Shown: positions 1-11,292, counted from the first letter of the stretch. The stretch is DNA of 64,000 bases from Melieria omissa (GCA_963971225.1 OZ020269.1:84358450-84422449); one strand, 5' to 3'. The notes: generated by a model not told the origin, from the sequence alone. Numbers and translations are program-made.

Positions 1-195
1 TGAAGACGAAAGTGAATATCCAAAAATTTTGCAAAGATCTTCGCAAAACCAGATGTGTGCTGATAACTAAAATTACAGTAAAATACTGGGTTTGCGAAGA
101 TTTTTGAAAAACCCTTCTTTGAAAAATTTTTGGATATTGACTTTCGGCTTCAGCGGCCCAAAATTAGTTTAGAAAATACTTTTGCTTTTAGGTGA
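1..195. repeat. Right part of a large palindrome (cut by window start)
   Basis: The first ~50 bases and the bases around 100-155 are inverted copies of each other (left arm begins TGAAGACGAAAGTGAATATC, right arm ends near CTTTCGGCTTCA). The complete structure is visible in copy B at 30502-30736. It is probably a fold-back element or a transposon end. Confidence 0.7.
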
Positions 196-426
196 ACGTA
201 TTTAACCCATTTTTGCAATTAAAGCATTTAAACAGTATTCCATTATTAGTCTTAGTGTAATTTTTGTACTGTAATTTTTCACAAACAATTAAAAAAAATA
301 CTTAAGTATTACAAAATACTTGAAAAATAAAATAAGAGAATTTCGTAGGGAAAATTGCTGGACAGCGTAGGAAAAAGTAGGGACTTTTTTCAAGTCGCGT
401 AGGGATTTTTCCAAAAAAAAGTTACA

Positions 427-1160
427 ATTACTGCGTGCTATTCCACTCCTCTCGGCTTACAGCAGTTTGAGATCGCATCAATTCGGTGACGGAAGAACAA
501 GTCTTACAGACATGATGATCTCAAGATCTCAAACTGTATGGAATGCGGTGAGAGATGAAGCGGTAGTCTTACACCAGAAGCTGAGGAAGAGGCGTTGCGC
601 TTCCGGCAATATCAGCCGAGGACCAGCAAACGACACGTAGTCGAATGATTACAGTATGGCGACAAACAAACGGGACGACGCGTCGGGTTGACGAGCGATC
701 GGGGTGGGTTATTTAGCTGACAGGTAAGGAGGCCCAAGTAACTGCAGCTAGAAACTAACAGAGACGGGACAATCGACAAGCCTAGCGCTGAAGTCCGCTG
801 TAATGAGTTCCGAGTCATTGAAAGGCTTCTGATTAGTTTTACAGTCGATGAGTGAATGCTCTTTTTATTTTAACAATATTGCCTACTCATCCCATATATT
901 TGCATCTTGCTGTATAACAATATACTTTAATAGTGAGGTACGACACTTACAAGCTGTCTTCAGCGCTGTCAGCCTTATAATGTTCTTCCAAAAACAAACA
1001 CAAGCAACCAGGCTAATCAATCTTGATTGCTTTTGCTTCTCTTTGATAGAAGTGATGTGAATAATATAATTAAGTTTTGTGTTGGGTGATTATCCCTCCG
1101 CTTCTAAGAATTCGTTCATTCGGATCACTTTTTTTAATATATTGAATAAGTATAATTAAA
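427..1160. repeat. Gr-downstream spacer module
   Basis: A block of about 700 bp that recurs downstream of other Gr genes, at about 8590-9260, 12900-13600 and 30965-31700, with a stub at 38270-38320. Shared landmarks are ATTCGGTGACG, TCAAACTGTATGGAATGCGG and the stretch CGACACTTACAAGCTGT. It holds only short open frames that are not kept in the other copies, so I read it as non-coding spacer that multiplied with the Gr unit. Confidence 0.7.
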
Positions 1161-3854
1161 TGTAAAGGATGTAAATGTTTATACTATTTACATGAGTGTT
1201 GGTGATATTTATATATTTTTTATAACCTTAATCGTTAAGGATGATTTCCATGTGGTAATTTTAAGGTAAGGGTTTACACTTTCGAAAAATCGAATTTTTT
1301 TCTTATCTTATTGTTTAACATTTCAGGAATATATTCTCAAAATTTTAAGTCGATCGGAGCAAAACTCTTGAAGTTATGGTCTATAGTTAGTCACCTGTCC
1401 TTTTGTGCAGGTATACAGCTTATTCTCTTCTGTTGTTCTGGTCTCAAAACTTCTTTTTCAAAGTCAGTGTTCACTGTCAATTAAAAACTACTAAACCGAT
1501 TCTTTGGTACAAATTTTCTACATATAAAATACCTCCCCCAACGTTTAGTAAACAATTTTTTTTTTACATTAAGGGGGTTTCCCACCCACAAAATGGCGGA
1601 ATTTTTCGTGAAAAATAGCAGTTTACAGTTTTTATATTTTTTTTATTTTGTATCCCCTTCAAAATTTTGAAGTCCTTTTTAAAGGACAAAGGATGTAGAA
1701 ATGAAAAACTGAGTACGTAGTACTACTATGTTTGGTCTCCAGTTTCACGCCCATATGGATTTTTTCCAGTGTGAAATGAATGAATGCTGTAGCACGGTGT
1801 AATACTTTGACTAAATTTTAATAGTTTTTGATTTCAGATAATTTCCGACCGAGATACAGTGAACACCGCAAATTGTATTTTTTTAAATACGTTGTGGGGC
1901 AAGCTCTGTCACCGGCTTGTTTTGTAATATTTCTGCATGAAAAAATTACAGAATATTGTTAAAAGTATGCTTAATAATGTACAAAAGGTTTAAATATATT
2001 TGATCAATCCATACTTTAAAAAAAAATTCATAAAAAAGTGTTTTTTTTTACGCTGAAACCGCGTTTCACAGTTGCCACTGTTTCAAGATAGTGGGCGGTT
2101 AAAAAGTCGTGTTGATTATTCATGAGTATCTTCAATTCAAACAACATGTCGTTTTTAAATTCGGTTTCACTAGCATACAATTTTCAGAAGTCTCTTTAGC
2201 AACTGTCGCAGCACTTTTGTCGCGTAGAGCAATTGTAGCCAAGTATTTAGTTAAGTCGCAAAACATCGTTAAAGCAAAATTGTTACCACACGCCGATTCT
2301 GATAAAGGACATTTTATGAGGGCTTCCGCCTTTTCTATAGAAGATCCTGACATACTAGGTGCATATCCTTAAATCGTGGTCCTTAAATCGATTTCTGTGG
2401 TCATCAACATAGTGGGTTCCTTCCGAAGCTTTTTTAGTTTTATTGGTTGCTTGAATTTACGTGGCGAGCACCAAACCCGCATAGAGCATAACCAAAATTT
2501 AAGGTCCTGGCAATTGGACAAGCTGCACACATTAGTTCACTACTCAGCGGGTGTGTATTAACTTTGAATAGACAGGGACAAGGATCTCACATTTGTTACT
2601 TCGAAAGCTAATGTTCAATTCTATTCGATGTAATTCTATGCTAGTCAGTGTTGCTATGCTCGCACTTTTGCATTTTTATGTTTGGTTTTGATCACGTTAT
2701 TCTTATCATTTCAAATCTTACAAAGAAGCAAATGTGAACACAAATGGCGAATGTAATATTTCATGAAGTACTGTGATGCAAAAAATATACATTAAATTTT
2801 AATAACATATACCAAATGGTAGTTTCTTTGGTTACACCCGAATTTCGGGACCACTGGTTCATATTGTTCGTCTTCACTGTAACTGCAGTATACACGCTAT
2901 CAGTGCGCCACTCGCTCAACTCGCCAACAACTATGTAGTTGTTGTTCTAACCGCTATACTCGTTAGTTAACTTTACCACAGTCCTTCGGCCCGCCACTTC
3001 TGCTCGTTCGTGTTCATATTGTTGTTGCTAAGCTATGATCGCTCGACACACATCACGCCACTTCTGCTGTGGTTGTTGTTTTTGTAAATGTTCATAATGT
3101 TCTTTGGAGTTTTTACTTCTTCTTGGTTGTATTTTCTTGTTTTCGGTGTTTGCAAGTTGTAATTTAAGTTTCGGTGTTTTTTGATTTTTGTAGACGGTGA
3201 GTTTTCGTCTTTTTTATTATCATTTTATTGCACCTCAACGCAATAACTCGCATTGAAGCAATAACGTAACTCGCGCGACTACACAACTGGAGCCAATGAC
3301 AACATGACGCGAAACTGAGAGGAGTCACGGTTGCTAATTCGGTCAAACCAGGCCCCAGAGTCGCAAATTCGGTCAAACCAGGCCCCAGAGTTGATTAGGG
3401 TTCGTACAGCAAATTCGCCATAAAAAAGTCAGGGCAAGGGCTGCTGGTGCGTTCGAAGTTTATTTGCAAATGAAAGAATTGTTTTTTTTTTCTCTCATTT
3501 TGTAGTACGTTTATAGGAAATTGATTGCAAAAAAAATGTTGTTGCTGAAAAACGTCATAAGTATGTTCCAACTAGTTTTAAAATGATTTAACTTTAGTTT
3601 TTGCTGATTGCCCTCAAAGCCGTAACGTTTGAATTGCTTGTGTTGCAGCTCTGCGTTTGAAAAGAGTTCAACTTGCCATCACTGTTTCTTGCTGCACTAG
3701 AAACGGCAAACTCAATGAGACATGAACTGAATGAATAAGCAACCGAATATCTGCTGACTTTACCGTCTGAAATCATTTATTTATGCTTTCTGTTGGTACG
3801 GGTAACAATCAAAATGACTTCGACCAGTAAAACAATGTTTTTCGCAACGTTATA
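1161..3854. other. Intergenic spacer, no recognised gene
   Basis: AT-rich sequence with no frame I recognise. Positions about 1635-1782 are the single-copy form of the segment that is tandemly doubled in copy B. An 87-codon frame at 2109-2372 has a decayed relative near 38430-38520, so it belongs to a dispersed repeat of unknown kind. Positions 3336-3395 are two 30-bp direct repeats sharing AATTCGGTCAAACCAGGCCC. Confidence 0.5.
3336..3395. repeat. 30-bp direct tandem repeat, two units
   Basis: The motif AATTCGGTCAAACCAGGCCC plus CCAGAGT occurs at 3336 and again at 3366 (period 30). The same pair lies in copy B near 34033. Confidence 0.85.
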
Positions 3855-4456
3855 TAGGGTGTTTTTTTAGAGGTATAGAACTTCGAATTGAAATAAAACA
3901 CAAGAAAATCGTTTTAATGTCCATCAATTTGGCTTTATTGGAAGGATAATTTTATGCCATTAATGTTTAAATATGATTTCGGGCATGTGGCCGCCGCGGC
4001 TGGCTCGAATAAAGCCAATTCTACAGGTCCAATTTTCAGTTGATGGACAAAGCTCCAATTGCTGTGCACGGTGGCGAATCGATTCATTCGGGTCCTCTTC
4101 AACATTTTGCTCTACAGCGGCAATTGTTTCTTCGGTGCGCACTGTTCGACGTCTCTGCGGATGCTTATTATCACATAGAGTAAACATAGTGCGAAAACGA
4201 CCCATGGTGGAATTAATTGCTCTGATGGACGATTATGTCGACCATAAAATGGACGGAGCTTGCGGTAAACTTCGCGAACTGAACCATTATTTTCGAAATA
4301 AATTTGCACGATTTGCAAGCGTTGTTCTTTTGTCAACCTGTTCATGATGAAATGGCAAACCAAACTGAACATAAATGACATTAGAGTTGCCAGATTTGAC
4401 CACAAAATGCCAGTTTTATCTCTATTCGAAAAACAAACCTCTAAAAAAACACCCTA
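3855..4456 (-). mobile_element. Internally deleted DNA transposon with N-terminal transposase relic
   Basis: The ends are inverted repeats beginning TAGGGTGTTTTTTTAGAGGT on each strand, bordered by TA, as in Tc1/mariner-type elements. On the minus strand, 4345 to about 3973 encodes in two frames the helix-turn-helix half of a transposase: MNRLTKEQRLQIVQIYFEN, then RPFYGRHNRPSEQ, then after a frameshift PQRRRTVRTEETIAAVE and EEDPNESIRHRAQQL. This resembles the DUF4817-type N-terminus found next to DDE transposases. The catalytic domain is missing, so it is a non-autonomous derivative. A duplicate lies at 34552-35153. Confidence 0.85.
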
Positions 4457-4518
4457 TATTTACAGCAAATAAGAAAAGTTATCACTTTAAGATGCAAGCA
4501 ATTGACTGGTAACCGGTG

Positions 4519-4836
4519 CTGTGCGAATGCTTGGGTAAAAAATACCCGTACACTATCGGACGATTGGAAAAAGCAAAAAATGGTCTGAAAATCATTTCCC
4601 CGCTCAGTTTCGCGTCACGTAGTCACTGGCTGGAGCGACAGGTGAGCAACACGAAACTGTATGAACTCTGCTCATACGGACTTTGACTTCTGCAGGTCGC
4701 CTTGTTCGCTATGCAGCTTAAGCACTTTCGGCTCAGCATCGACATGGGCGGCATGATTCAGCTGAATAAAATCAACGGCTTACAAATGTGGATTTACACG
4801 GCGGAGCTGCTCCAACACGGCACTAACTTGCACTGA
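4519..4836 (+). pseudogene. Relic of a second, divergent Gr lineage (3' end of exon 1 plus exon 2)
   Basis: Positions 4519-4641 read as 41 open codons (from LCECLGKKYPYT to HWLERQ) and end in CAG followed by GTGAGC, a good splice donor. After an intron (4642-4695, ending TTCTGCAG) the frame continues VALFAMQLKHFRLSI, MIQLNK, MWIYTAELLQHG and stops at 4836. Intron position, phase 0 and pattern match the end of the intact Gr genes (DLKRQ then CELFALKLK...FNLNKQSALAMWAF). The canonical final membrane helix is missing through a deletion of about 38 bp; it is still readable in the related copy at 44661-44839. No upstream exon survives. A relic of a Gr gene different from the main array, not functional. 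Confidence 0.75.
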
Positions 4837-5843
4837 AGAGGAAGAAAAAGAACATGGAGGCGTTTTGAGATGGTTGTGAAACAATGGTGCACACACGAAT
4901 TGAAATCAACAAACAGATTATTAGGGGGTTTCAAATACCCAAAATCCCTGACGTGCACCAGTGCTGCCATCTATCGTCCCCTAAGAGAGACACCTCCGCA
5001 TGGTGAGATTTTTTGGAAGTTTATATCCCAGGGTTGCTTTGTTCGATGAGCGCTCAGTTATTTTCCGTTAGTCTACTTGCACTGTGATGTTGTTGTACGA
5101 CTGATTGGAGTGTGAAGAATAGGAACTTATTCGAAAGTAACGAATTGAACTGAATCATGTTGATGGGATGGGAAAACAATGAAAACAATTGAAAGCAAGG
5201 AACAAATTTGGAAATTTAGAGAATAGCGAACCCACACTTCTGCAATAGAAGCCCAGTGTATCTATATGGCTTAGGATGAAATAAATGATCAATTTTTTCT
5301 GGTTTTTGTTTAAGGTCCAACAGCCGTCTTCCCGAAAATGAGAATAAACATTGCCTTCTCAAAGATTAACTTTGTTGCTAATATTTTTTATTAACATGAT
5401 ACTTTTTCATACTTCAATATGAGCTCAAGAAATATCTATGAAAAAAATTCTATTCCTTTTTTCATTATCCCAAAATATGTATATCGTCAAAATTAGTAGT
5501 TTTCGAGGCCACTAACCCATTACTAGAATTTTTTCACATTCTATACGCACTTGTTTCAGTTTAAAATAAATCCTGTTATGTAACTATAATCATAAAGTTT
5601 TGAATTTGCATTTCAATTATACTTTAAATATCATTTTGAAACTTCGGACAATGAAAAGTACCCTTCATTTTGTAACGCAAAGAGTCGCTACAAACGTCTA
5701 AAGACAAAAACATCCGCTATGGCGAACACGAAATTAGAAAACACAATCCGAAAAGCTACCTAAAACTTTGCTACAAAAACAGGCCACTGATGTATGTTGT
5801 TAAAATTACATCAACACTTTTTGGTAGCACACTCCTAATGCCG
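4837..5843. other. Gr-unit spacer shared between units
   Basis: No gene seen. The sequence recurs in diverged form at 44840-45160 with 47800-48360, and at 56510-58288, which marks it as backbone of the tandem Gr unit. Those copies serve as 'empty sites' that reveal insertions elsewhere. Confidence 0.65.
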
Positions 5844-5915
5844 GCCTCGAAAGACCACGACCAGCGCGTTGGCTTTTCATCTTCAGAGGTCCCAAGTTCG
5901 ATTCCTAGTTCGGGC
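5844..5915 (+). other. 72-nt tRNA-like sequence upstream of Gr
   Basis: Starts GCCTCGA and ends TTCGGGC, which pair in 6 of 7 positions counting G-U. It has a canonical T-loop TTCGATT (5897-5903) flanked by 5-nt arms, and a box-A-like segment after the first stem. Box B consensus (GTTCGATTCC) is met. The T stem pairs in only 3 of 5 positions and the anticodon stem is weak, so it is more likely a tRNA-derived relic than a working tRNA. The same 72-nt length occurs before every Gr gene in the window. Confidence 0.5.
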
Positions 5916-6005
5916 TGTTTAAACACCCATTTACTTCTTCGCTATCCACAAGAAGTAGACAAGAATTAAAAGCAACGCACAAGTGCGCACAACACTGGCC
6001 GCTAA

Positions 6006-6024
6006 AATCAACTGCCCGTTGACG
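6006..6024. promoter_or_regulatory. Decayed inverted repeat of the Gr upstream region
   Basis: Corresponds to the CGTCAAC-N5-GTTGACG element found before the other Gr genes, but the left arm is changed to AATCAAC here. Lies about 180 bp before the Gr start codon. Confidence 0.4.
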
Positions 6025-6201
6025 AATTTTTGATTTGTTGGCTCATTTGATGTCAGGCTAATTAGAGGAGCTGATTTTTATCAAAGCCATTTCATTGACT
6101 TGTGTCAGGTGCACGTGTGCCCACAGCAAACAAAGATCTCAAACTCACTGAAGGCGAGCAATAACCGAACGAACGCGGCAATAACCTCAACAGTTTGCAT
6201 A

Positions 6202-7474
6202 ATGCATCGCTTCAACGTCGCACCACGTCACCGCATCAACCGCTTCATCGAGAGCTTTGGCTTCTACCTTGCTTTGCTCGTGGGCGCCACCAGCATACAC
6301 ATAGACTTCATCCGGCGGAAAGTGCACACCACGCTGCACTACAAGTTCTACGCTGTTTGCGTGAATATCGCCTTCGCGGCCACCATGCCCTGGTGCTATC
6401 ACACCGTCTCTCGCTATCTGCCCAAGTTCCAGCCGAATGACGCGTTGCTGTCCATCCACCGTATGGCAGGTTGGTTGAACAAAACGGTGGTGCTGTGGCT
6501 GCTGGTGTCGCGTTGGTGGCGCGATCGTCGGTTGCGAGCCATCGCTCTCGACTTTGTTGCATTCGACAAGCGCTACAACGATCGACCACGAACTCAGCAC
6601 GCCGCCATCGAGCAGCGTTTCGACGCCATCTTCTCTGCGAAGGCGTTCACTGTCGGCATTGTGTCATTGTCAGTGCTCCACGCCAGCTACAAGACGACGG
6701 GCGGATTTTGCTTGGACTACATTTTGCTGTCACTATTCTTCTACTGCTTCTTTCATATTTTGCACTACGTGCAGCTGCAGTACTTCCATTTGCTGTGGTA
6801 CGCATGCAAACAGTTTTATCTGCTAAATGCGCATCTGCGAGAGACACTGCAGCAGTTGCATGTGTCTGCAACAGCTGGTCAGAGGGCGGCGGCACGTGCG
6901 GACTTACGCGAGCTGACATTATTGCACTCGCGTCTGGCGCAGCTACTGCAGCACCTTAACGACGACAACAAGTATCACATGTTGCCGCAGCTGCTGTGGA
7001 ATGTGACGTACAACGTGCTTTTCGGTTTCAACTTGGTGCGATTCAGCAGATTCTTCGACAACGCACCAGACACCGATCTGCATACGTGGCTTGGTTTTCT
7101 CAACGTCGCGATGCTCTTTGTGGACGAAAATCTGTTGTTATGGCTTTGCGACGACACAGTGTGCGTCCAGAAAGAAACGACACAAATACTCAAGGAGTTC
7201 AATGCGCCCCCTTTGACCGATTTGAAGCGACAGGTAATCGGGTTAGAATTAACTGCACTCACTATTATTATTTGTTTTTACTAATGACAATCCAATCTTC
7301 TTTAAACAGTGTGAACTTTTCGCACTGAAGCTCAAGCTGCGTCAGCCACAAGTCAACTTTAGCGGCATGTTTAGTCTGAACAAGCAGAGCGCACTGGCCA
7401 TGTGGGCCTTCATTCTGCAGCACATCCTAATCCTGTTACAATTTAGTTATAACACGCACTTGAGACATGAATAA
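6202..7474 (+). CDS. Gustatory receptor (7tm_7 family), 398 aa, intact
   Basis: Two exons, 6202-7233 (344 codons) and 7310-7474 (54 codons plus stop), joined by a 76-nt phase-0 intron with CAG|GTAATC and TTTAAACAG borders. The start is the first in-frame ATG and matches the starts of the paralogues (M-H-R-x-N-V-A-P-R). Hydrophobic segments occur near residues 15-32, 43-62, 84-100, 143-165, 172-200, 275-298, 310-332 and 374-392, consistent with the seven-pass insect Gr fold with internal N-terminus. The end of exon 2 has the Gr hallmark: FSLNKQSALAMWAF, then ILQHILILLQFSY, equivalent to TYhhhhhQF. Insect Grs form ligand-gated cation channels in taste neurons; the ligand cannot be inferred. It lacks two residues present before the exon junction in its paralogues. 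AATAAA overlaps the stop codon. No symbol assigned because orthology is not visible. Confidence 0.92.
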
Positions 7475-7763
7475 AGCAGCAACAAACAATCAATTTGCAT
7501 TTTTTTACAATCTCGCGGTTAGCCGATTTCATAGTTCGAACGAGCATCAAACATAGATTATATATTAACAGATGATTTGAGGGAAGGTGGAAGGATCGGG
7601 TCCTTATTGGCATCCTTACAGATGAATGCAGAAGGCTTCACAGCTGCAAAGAGAACTGTGGAAAGAGCAGCGTCACTACACAGCTGGCAGACCCCATAAT
7701 TGAAATATGGGGCGAATTGAACTTTCACCTCAACTGCTCACTGGTTGCGAAGCATTTCACAAC
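7475..7763. other. Gr 3' flank
   Basis: Non-coding; matches the sequence after the other Gr genes (TCTCGCGTTTAGCCGATTTC-like landmark), so probably 3' untranslated and spacer DNA. Confidence 0.6.
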
Positions 7764-7765
7764 TA

Positions 7766-8579
7766 GGGGAATTCTTTGTAAGGTGCCACTCTTTGTAAGG
7801 TGCCACCCCTGCTCGATTTCGATGTTCCAGCAATCCAAGATAAAAAATGCCTATTATCATTTAAGGTATATATGTCAACATCAATTTTAATGTGGTTTTT
7901 GGGGGAACAGACGCAATAACACGGTCTGGGTAAATCAAAGCGTCAAATTTGGTTAAGAAAAAACATAAAAATGAAAACTGAAGGTTTTCTTGCGGTGAAA
8001 AAGTAACCAAAAACTTATAAAAAACTAAGGTAAATATCAGTGTTGGACTTAGTTTTTAATGGTTTTTCATAATCCGAAATGATATCCGAGCATATCGTAA
8101 AAGGAACAAATTTATACAATGATTTCCAAAATGGCATAAAACTGTAAAGTGCCACCTTTTTTTCTTTGTAAGGTGCCACCCCCCTTTATTCATTGTTTCG
8201 TGGTCCTATATCGGTAAAATGACTTTTTATTGATCGGAATCGTCATTACAATGAATTTAAAGTGTTCTTAGTAAATTTTTCTCTAATCCTATTATGAGGA
8301 ATAAATTAGTTCAGTTTTGTTTATTAATTTCCATACAATTATTCGTTTTATTCGATACCATTCAATTGGCATTTTGCTTTCGGTCATTTTCTATTCAATT
8401 CAAATTAAATTCAAAAATCTTTCGTAAATTTTCTAAATCATGCATTTTTACTTGAGATTTTTACGTTTTTAGCGGTTTTTTAGGGGTGGCACTTTACGTT
8501 AAAAAATTTTAGGGTGTCGATTTTGAACACTTTGGGAAATTGGCTGTAAAATGGGGTGGCACCTTACAAAGAATTCCCC
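7766..8579. mobile_element. MITE with TA target duplication, 814 bp
   Basis: Perfect terminal inverted repeats of at least 23 bp, starting GGGGAATTCTTTGTAAGGTG, with TA on both sides (7764-7765, 8580-8581). The subterminal motif CTTTGTAAGGTGCCAC occurs three times in direct orientation at the left and near 8163, and inverted at the right end. No open frame. The uninterrupted host sequence is visible at about 38160-38200 (GCATTTCGCAACTACTTATT), which confirms the insertion boundaries. Confidence 0.9.
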
Positions 8580-8589
8580 TACTTATTTC

Positions 8590-9260
8590 AGTTTCGGCAC
8601 GATGATTCAGAATAGCCCGGACTGTCAAGTCAACGAAGGCACAAATAACTTAGGTCTCAAACCGTATGGAATGCGGTGAATGCTGAAGTGGTAGTCATAC
8701 ACCAGAAGCTGAGGAAGGGGCGTTGCGCTTCCGGCAATATCAGTCGATGTCCAGCAAACGACCCATAGATGAACGATGACAATATGGCGACAAACTAACT
8801 GAACGAAGACAAAGAGGAGAGGCAAGGAGGGCCAAATATGTAAGTGCAGCTTGAGACTAACAGAGACGGGACGATCGACGAGCCCAGTGCTGAAGTCCAC
8901 TGTAATGAGTTCTGAATCATTGAAAAGCTTCGATGAGTGAATGTTCTTTTTGTTTTAACAATATTGCCTACTCATCCCATATATTTAGTTGCATCTTGCT
9001 GTATAACAATATACTTTATTAATAAGATACGACACTTACAAGCTGTTTTCAGCGCTGTCAGCCTTAGAACATTCTTCCAAAAACAAATACAAGCAACCAG
9101 GCTAATCAATCTTGAATGCTTTTGCTTCTCCTTGATGGTTCAAACAAAATAAGTGATGCGAAGAATAGAATCAAATGTTGGGTGATTACCCCCCCCCCAA
9201 TTATCCCCCCAATCCGAATTCCGATCACTTATCTTAATATATTGAATAAGTATAATTAAA
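8590..9260. repeat. Gr-downstream spacer module, second copy
   Basis: Diverged copy of the module at 427-1160, sharing its order of landmarks. No gene seen. Confidence 0.65.
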
Positions 9261-9395
9261 TGTAAAGGATGTAAATGTTTTTACTATTTACATGAGTGTT
9301 GGTGACATTAATATTTTTCTATAACCTTAATCGTTAATGATGTTCTCCAAGTGATAATTTTCCTTACTCTATACTTACATATGTATAGTATTTTC

Positions 9396-9550
9396 TTTGT
9401 AATTGGCTTCATTAACAATTGTACCATTAACTCCGTCTATGCTTTAAACTAAATGTGGACCTTCGTAAATGCTTCGAAGTTTTTCGCATGGTCCTCTTTT
9501 TACTAGCACCTAGTCTTCTTGTTTTATTACCAAGGGTTTTACACATTTAT
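9396..9550 (-). pseudogene. Ty3/gypsy integrase C-terminal relic
   Basis: Reading the minus strand from about 9548 gives VKPLVIKQED, then a stop, VLVKRGPCEKLRSIYEGPH, another stop, and SIDGVNGT. The pattern 'D-x-V-L-V-K-R ... K-L ... Y-E-G-P-H-L-V' is the C-terminal domain of gypsy-type integrases. Two in-frame stops and no neighbouring pol frame make it a dead fragment. Confidence 0.6.
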
Positions 9551-9614
9551 CATAATACAATTTGTTTCTTGTTTTATGTTTGTTTTTTAAATCAATGTGT
9601 GTTCGATGCGATAG

Positions 9615-9715
9615 TTTGAGGTCGACGGTGTAGAGGGAGGCCGTGTCTCCGGTGGAAGGACCAAGTTGAGGACGTGCTATCATCTCTTGGTGAAACCAGC
9701 TCTTTCATTAAAGAC
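9615..9715 (+). pseudogene. Fragment of non-LTR 3' coding end
   Basis: Bases 9619-9690 repeat, with changes, the segment 10660-10735 of the neighbouring reverse transcriptase (arginine-rich GRPCLRWKDQ region). It is the tail of another copy of the same family lying head to tail. Confidence 0.6.
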
Positions 9716-9717
9716 CT

Positions 9718-10843
9718 CCATAAAAGTGTTTTCTGTCGACGATCTCCAACTCGTAGCGTTTTATGCCTATCCGCCAGGCCCCCTTTAACAATGATTCGAA
9801 TATGTCTTCATATTCCGTCCCTTGCAGAGCGACGTTGAGCAATACGCGCAGCTCCGTCAAGGTTGGAAGTGACCTCTCCGACCCCTTTGATACCGTTCGA
9901 GGTTTCAGACAGGGCGATCCTTTGTCCTGCGACCTCTTTAACTTCACCATGGAGAGTGTTCTGCGCAAGGCCGGTGTACATCGTAATGGCACAATTTTCA
10001 ACAAAAGTGTCCAGCTCCTTGCTTACGCTGATGATATTGATGTCATCGGACGTAACAAGCGAGATGTCACCGCTGCCTTTGCGGCTATCGAAAGAGAATC
10101 TGCCAAAATGGGTCTGGTGGTAAATGAGGGCAAGACGAAGTATATGCTGTCTACACGCAGGGACTCGCAGCGGCTAGGGTCTCACGTCGAGGCCGACAGG
10201 TATGCTTTTGAAGTTGTCAAGGAATTCGTCTACCTTGGCACCGCCATCAACAGCAGCAATGATGTCAGTCTGGAGATAAAGCGAAGGATCTTGCCAACAG
10301 GTGCTACTACGGTCTCGGTAGGCAATTGAGAAGTAGAGACCTCTCTCGACCGACAAAACTTTCACTCTATAGGACGCTTATCTTGCCCGTGCTCCTCTAT
10401 GGTGCTGAAGCATGGACAATGACACGAAACGACATAGCGGCCCTTGGAGTGTTCGAGAGGAAGGTGCTTCGCAAAATCTTCGGCCCTGTTCGGGTTGGTG
10501 ACGACTATCGCATACGAACCAATAACGAGCTGTATGAGCTGTATAAGGACATGGACGTAGCGCAGCGAATTAACATCCAGCGGCTACGCTGGCTCGGTCA
10601 TGTCTGCCGCATGGACGACGAAGCTCCGGCGAAAAAGGTATTCGATGCGATGGTTGGAGGTCGACGGCGAAGAGGGAGGCCGTGTCTCCGGTGGAAGGAC
10701 CAAGTGGAAGAGGCCCTGGTATCTCTTGGTATGACCAACTGGAGAAGGCGCGCGCGAAGCAGAGGCGCCTGGAGAGAAGTTTTGCGGCAGGCCGTAACCC
10801 GATAACGGGTTGTTATGGCCAGTTAAGTAAGTAAGTAAGTATT
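9718..10843 (+). pseudogene. Non-LTR retrotransposon, C-terminal half of reverse transcriptase (CFDP2-like)
   Basis: Two overlapping frames form one reverse transcriptase tail. The first (9763-10329) has FDTVRGFRQGDPLSCDLFN and the catalytic motif LLAYADDIDVIGR, then INSSNDVSLEIKRRI. The second (10326-10805) continues TLILPVLLYGAEAWTM, RKVLRKIFGPVRVGDD, RLRWLGHVCRMDDEAP and RRRRGRPCLRWKDQ, and ends at a stop at 10805. One frameshift near 10293 separates them. The tail after the stop is TAAG repeated (10826-10842), a typical simple 3' end for non-LTR elements. The endonuclease and first RT motifs are missing, so the copy is 5'-truncated and dead. Relatives: 38540-40700 and 51150-51925. Confidence 0.85.
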
Positions 10844-10931
10844 CCGTCCCTTGGGCACAGTTAAAGGTTTTTCGTCGACCGTGTGTTGTTAAAATGACAA
10901 CAAAATTTTTCGTAACACAGTCCTAATGCCG

Positions 10932-11003
10932 GCCTCGACAGTCCACGACCGGCGCGCTGGCTTTTCATCATCAAAGACTCCATGTTCGATTCCAAGTTCT
11001 GGC
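10932..11003 (+). other. 72-nt tRNA-like sequence upstream of Gr
   Basis: Begins GCCTCGA, contains box-A-like CAGTCCACGACC and box B GTTCGATTCC, and ends TTCTGGC. Same length and position relative to the Gr gene as the other copies; its acceptor stem pairs less well. Confidence 0.45.
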
Positions 11004-11087
11004 TATTTAAACACTCATATACTTCTCCGCTAGACAAAAAGTAGAAGTATACAAGAATTACAAGCAACACACAACACTGGCCGCTAA

Positions 11088-11106
11088 CGTCAACTGTCCG
11101 TTGACG
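11088..11106. promoter_or_regulatory. Inverted repeat CGTCAAC-N5-GTTGACG
   Basis: Perfect 7-bp arms separated by TGTCC, ending 186 bp before the Gr start codon. The same element stands before the genes at 23503, 48716 and 59472. A candidate regulatory site; no factor is assigned. Confidence 0.45.
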
Positions 11107-11292
11107 AATTTTCGATTTGTTGGCTTATTTGATGTCAGATTAATCAAAGCAATTGATTTTTATCAAAGCCATTTCTTTGACTTGTGTCAGGTGCAAGTGT
11201 GCCCACAGCAAACAAAGATCTCAAACTCACTTCACTGGGCATACGTGCGCACCAACATAAGCTCAACAGTCTATCGTGGATTCTTCAGCGTT

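Larger units (their letters stand above)
1..7110. repeat. Segmental duplication, copy A
   Basis: This stretch matches 30544-37807 almost base for base, and its left end is cut by the window edge. It carries one Gr unit: a palindrome remnant, a spacer module, a DNA transposon (3855-4456), a divergent Gr relic (4519-4836), a tRNA-like sequence and a Gr gene. The offset between copies is 30543 at the left and 30697 at the right, mostly because copy B has a 148-bp internal tandem duplication. Similarity stops at 7110, inside exon 1 of the Gr gene. Seen directly by comparing the two segments. Whether both copies exist in one chromosome cannot be told from sequence alone. Confidence 0.95.

Noticed and set aside
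612..818. Minus-strand 68-codon frame in the spacer module
   Set aside because: Not kept in the other module copies; a chance frame.
2109..2372. 87-codon frame as a gene
   Set aside because: No recognisable domain; the related copy at 38430-38520 is decayed, so it is part of a repeat.
6187..6600. Long antisense frames across Gr exon 1 (also at 11425, 23488, 36884, 48686)
   Set aside because: They are mirror frames of the GC-rich conserved Gr coding sequence, have no homology and no own start context.
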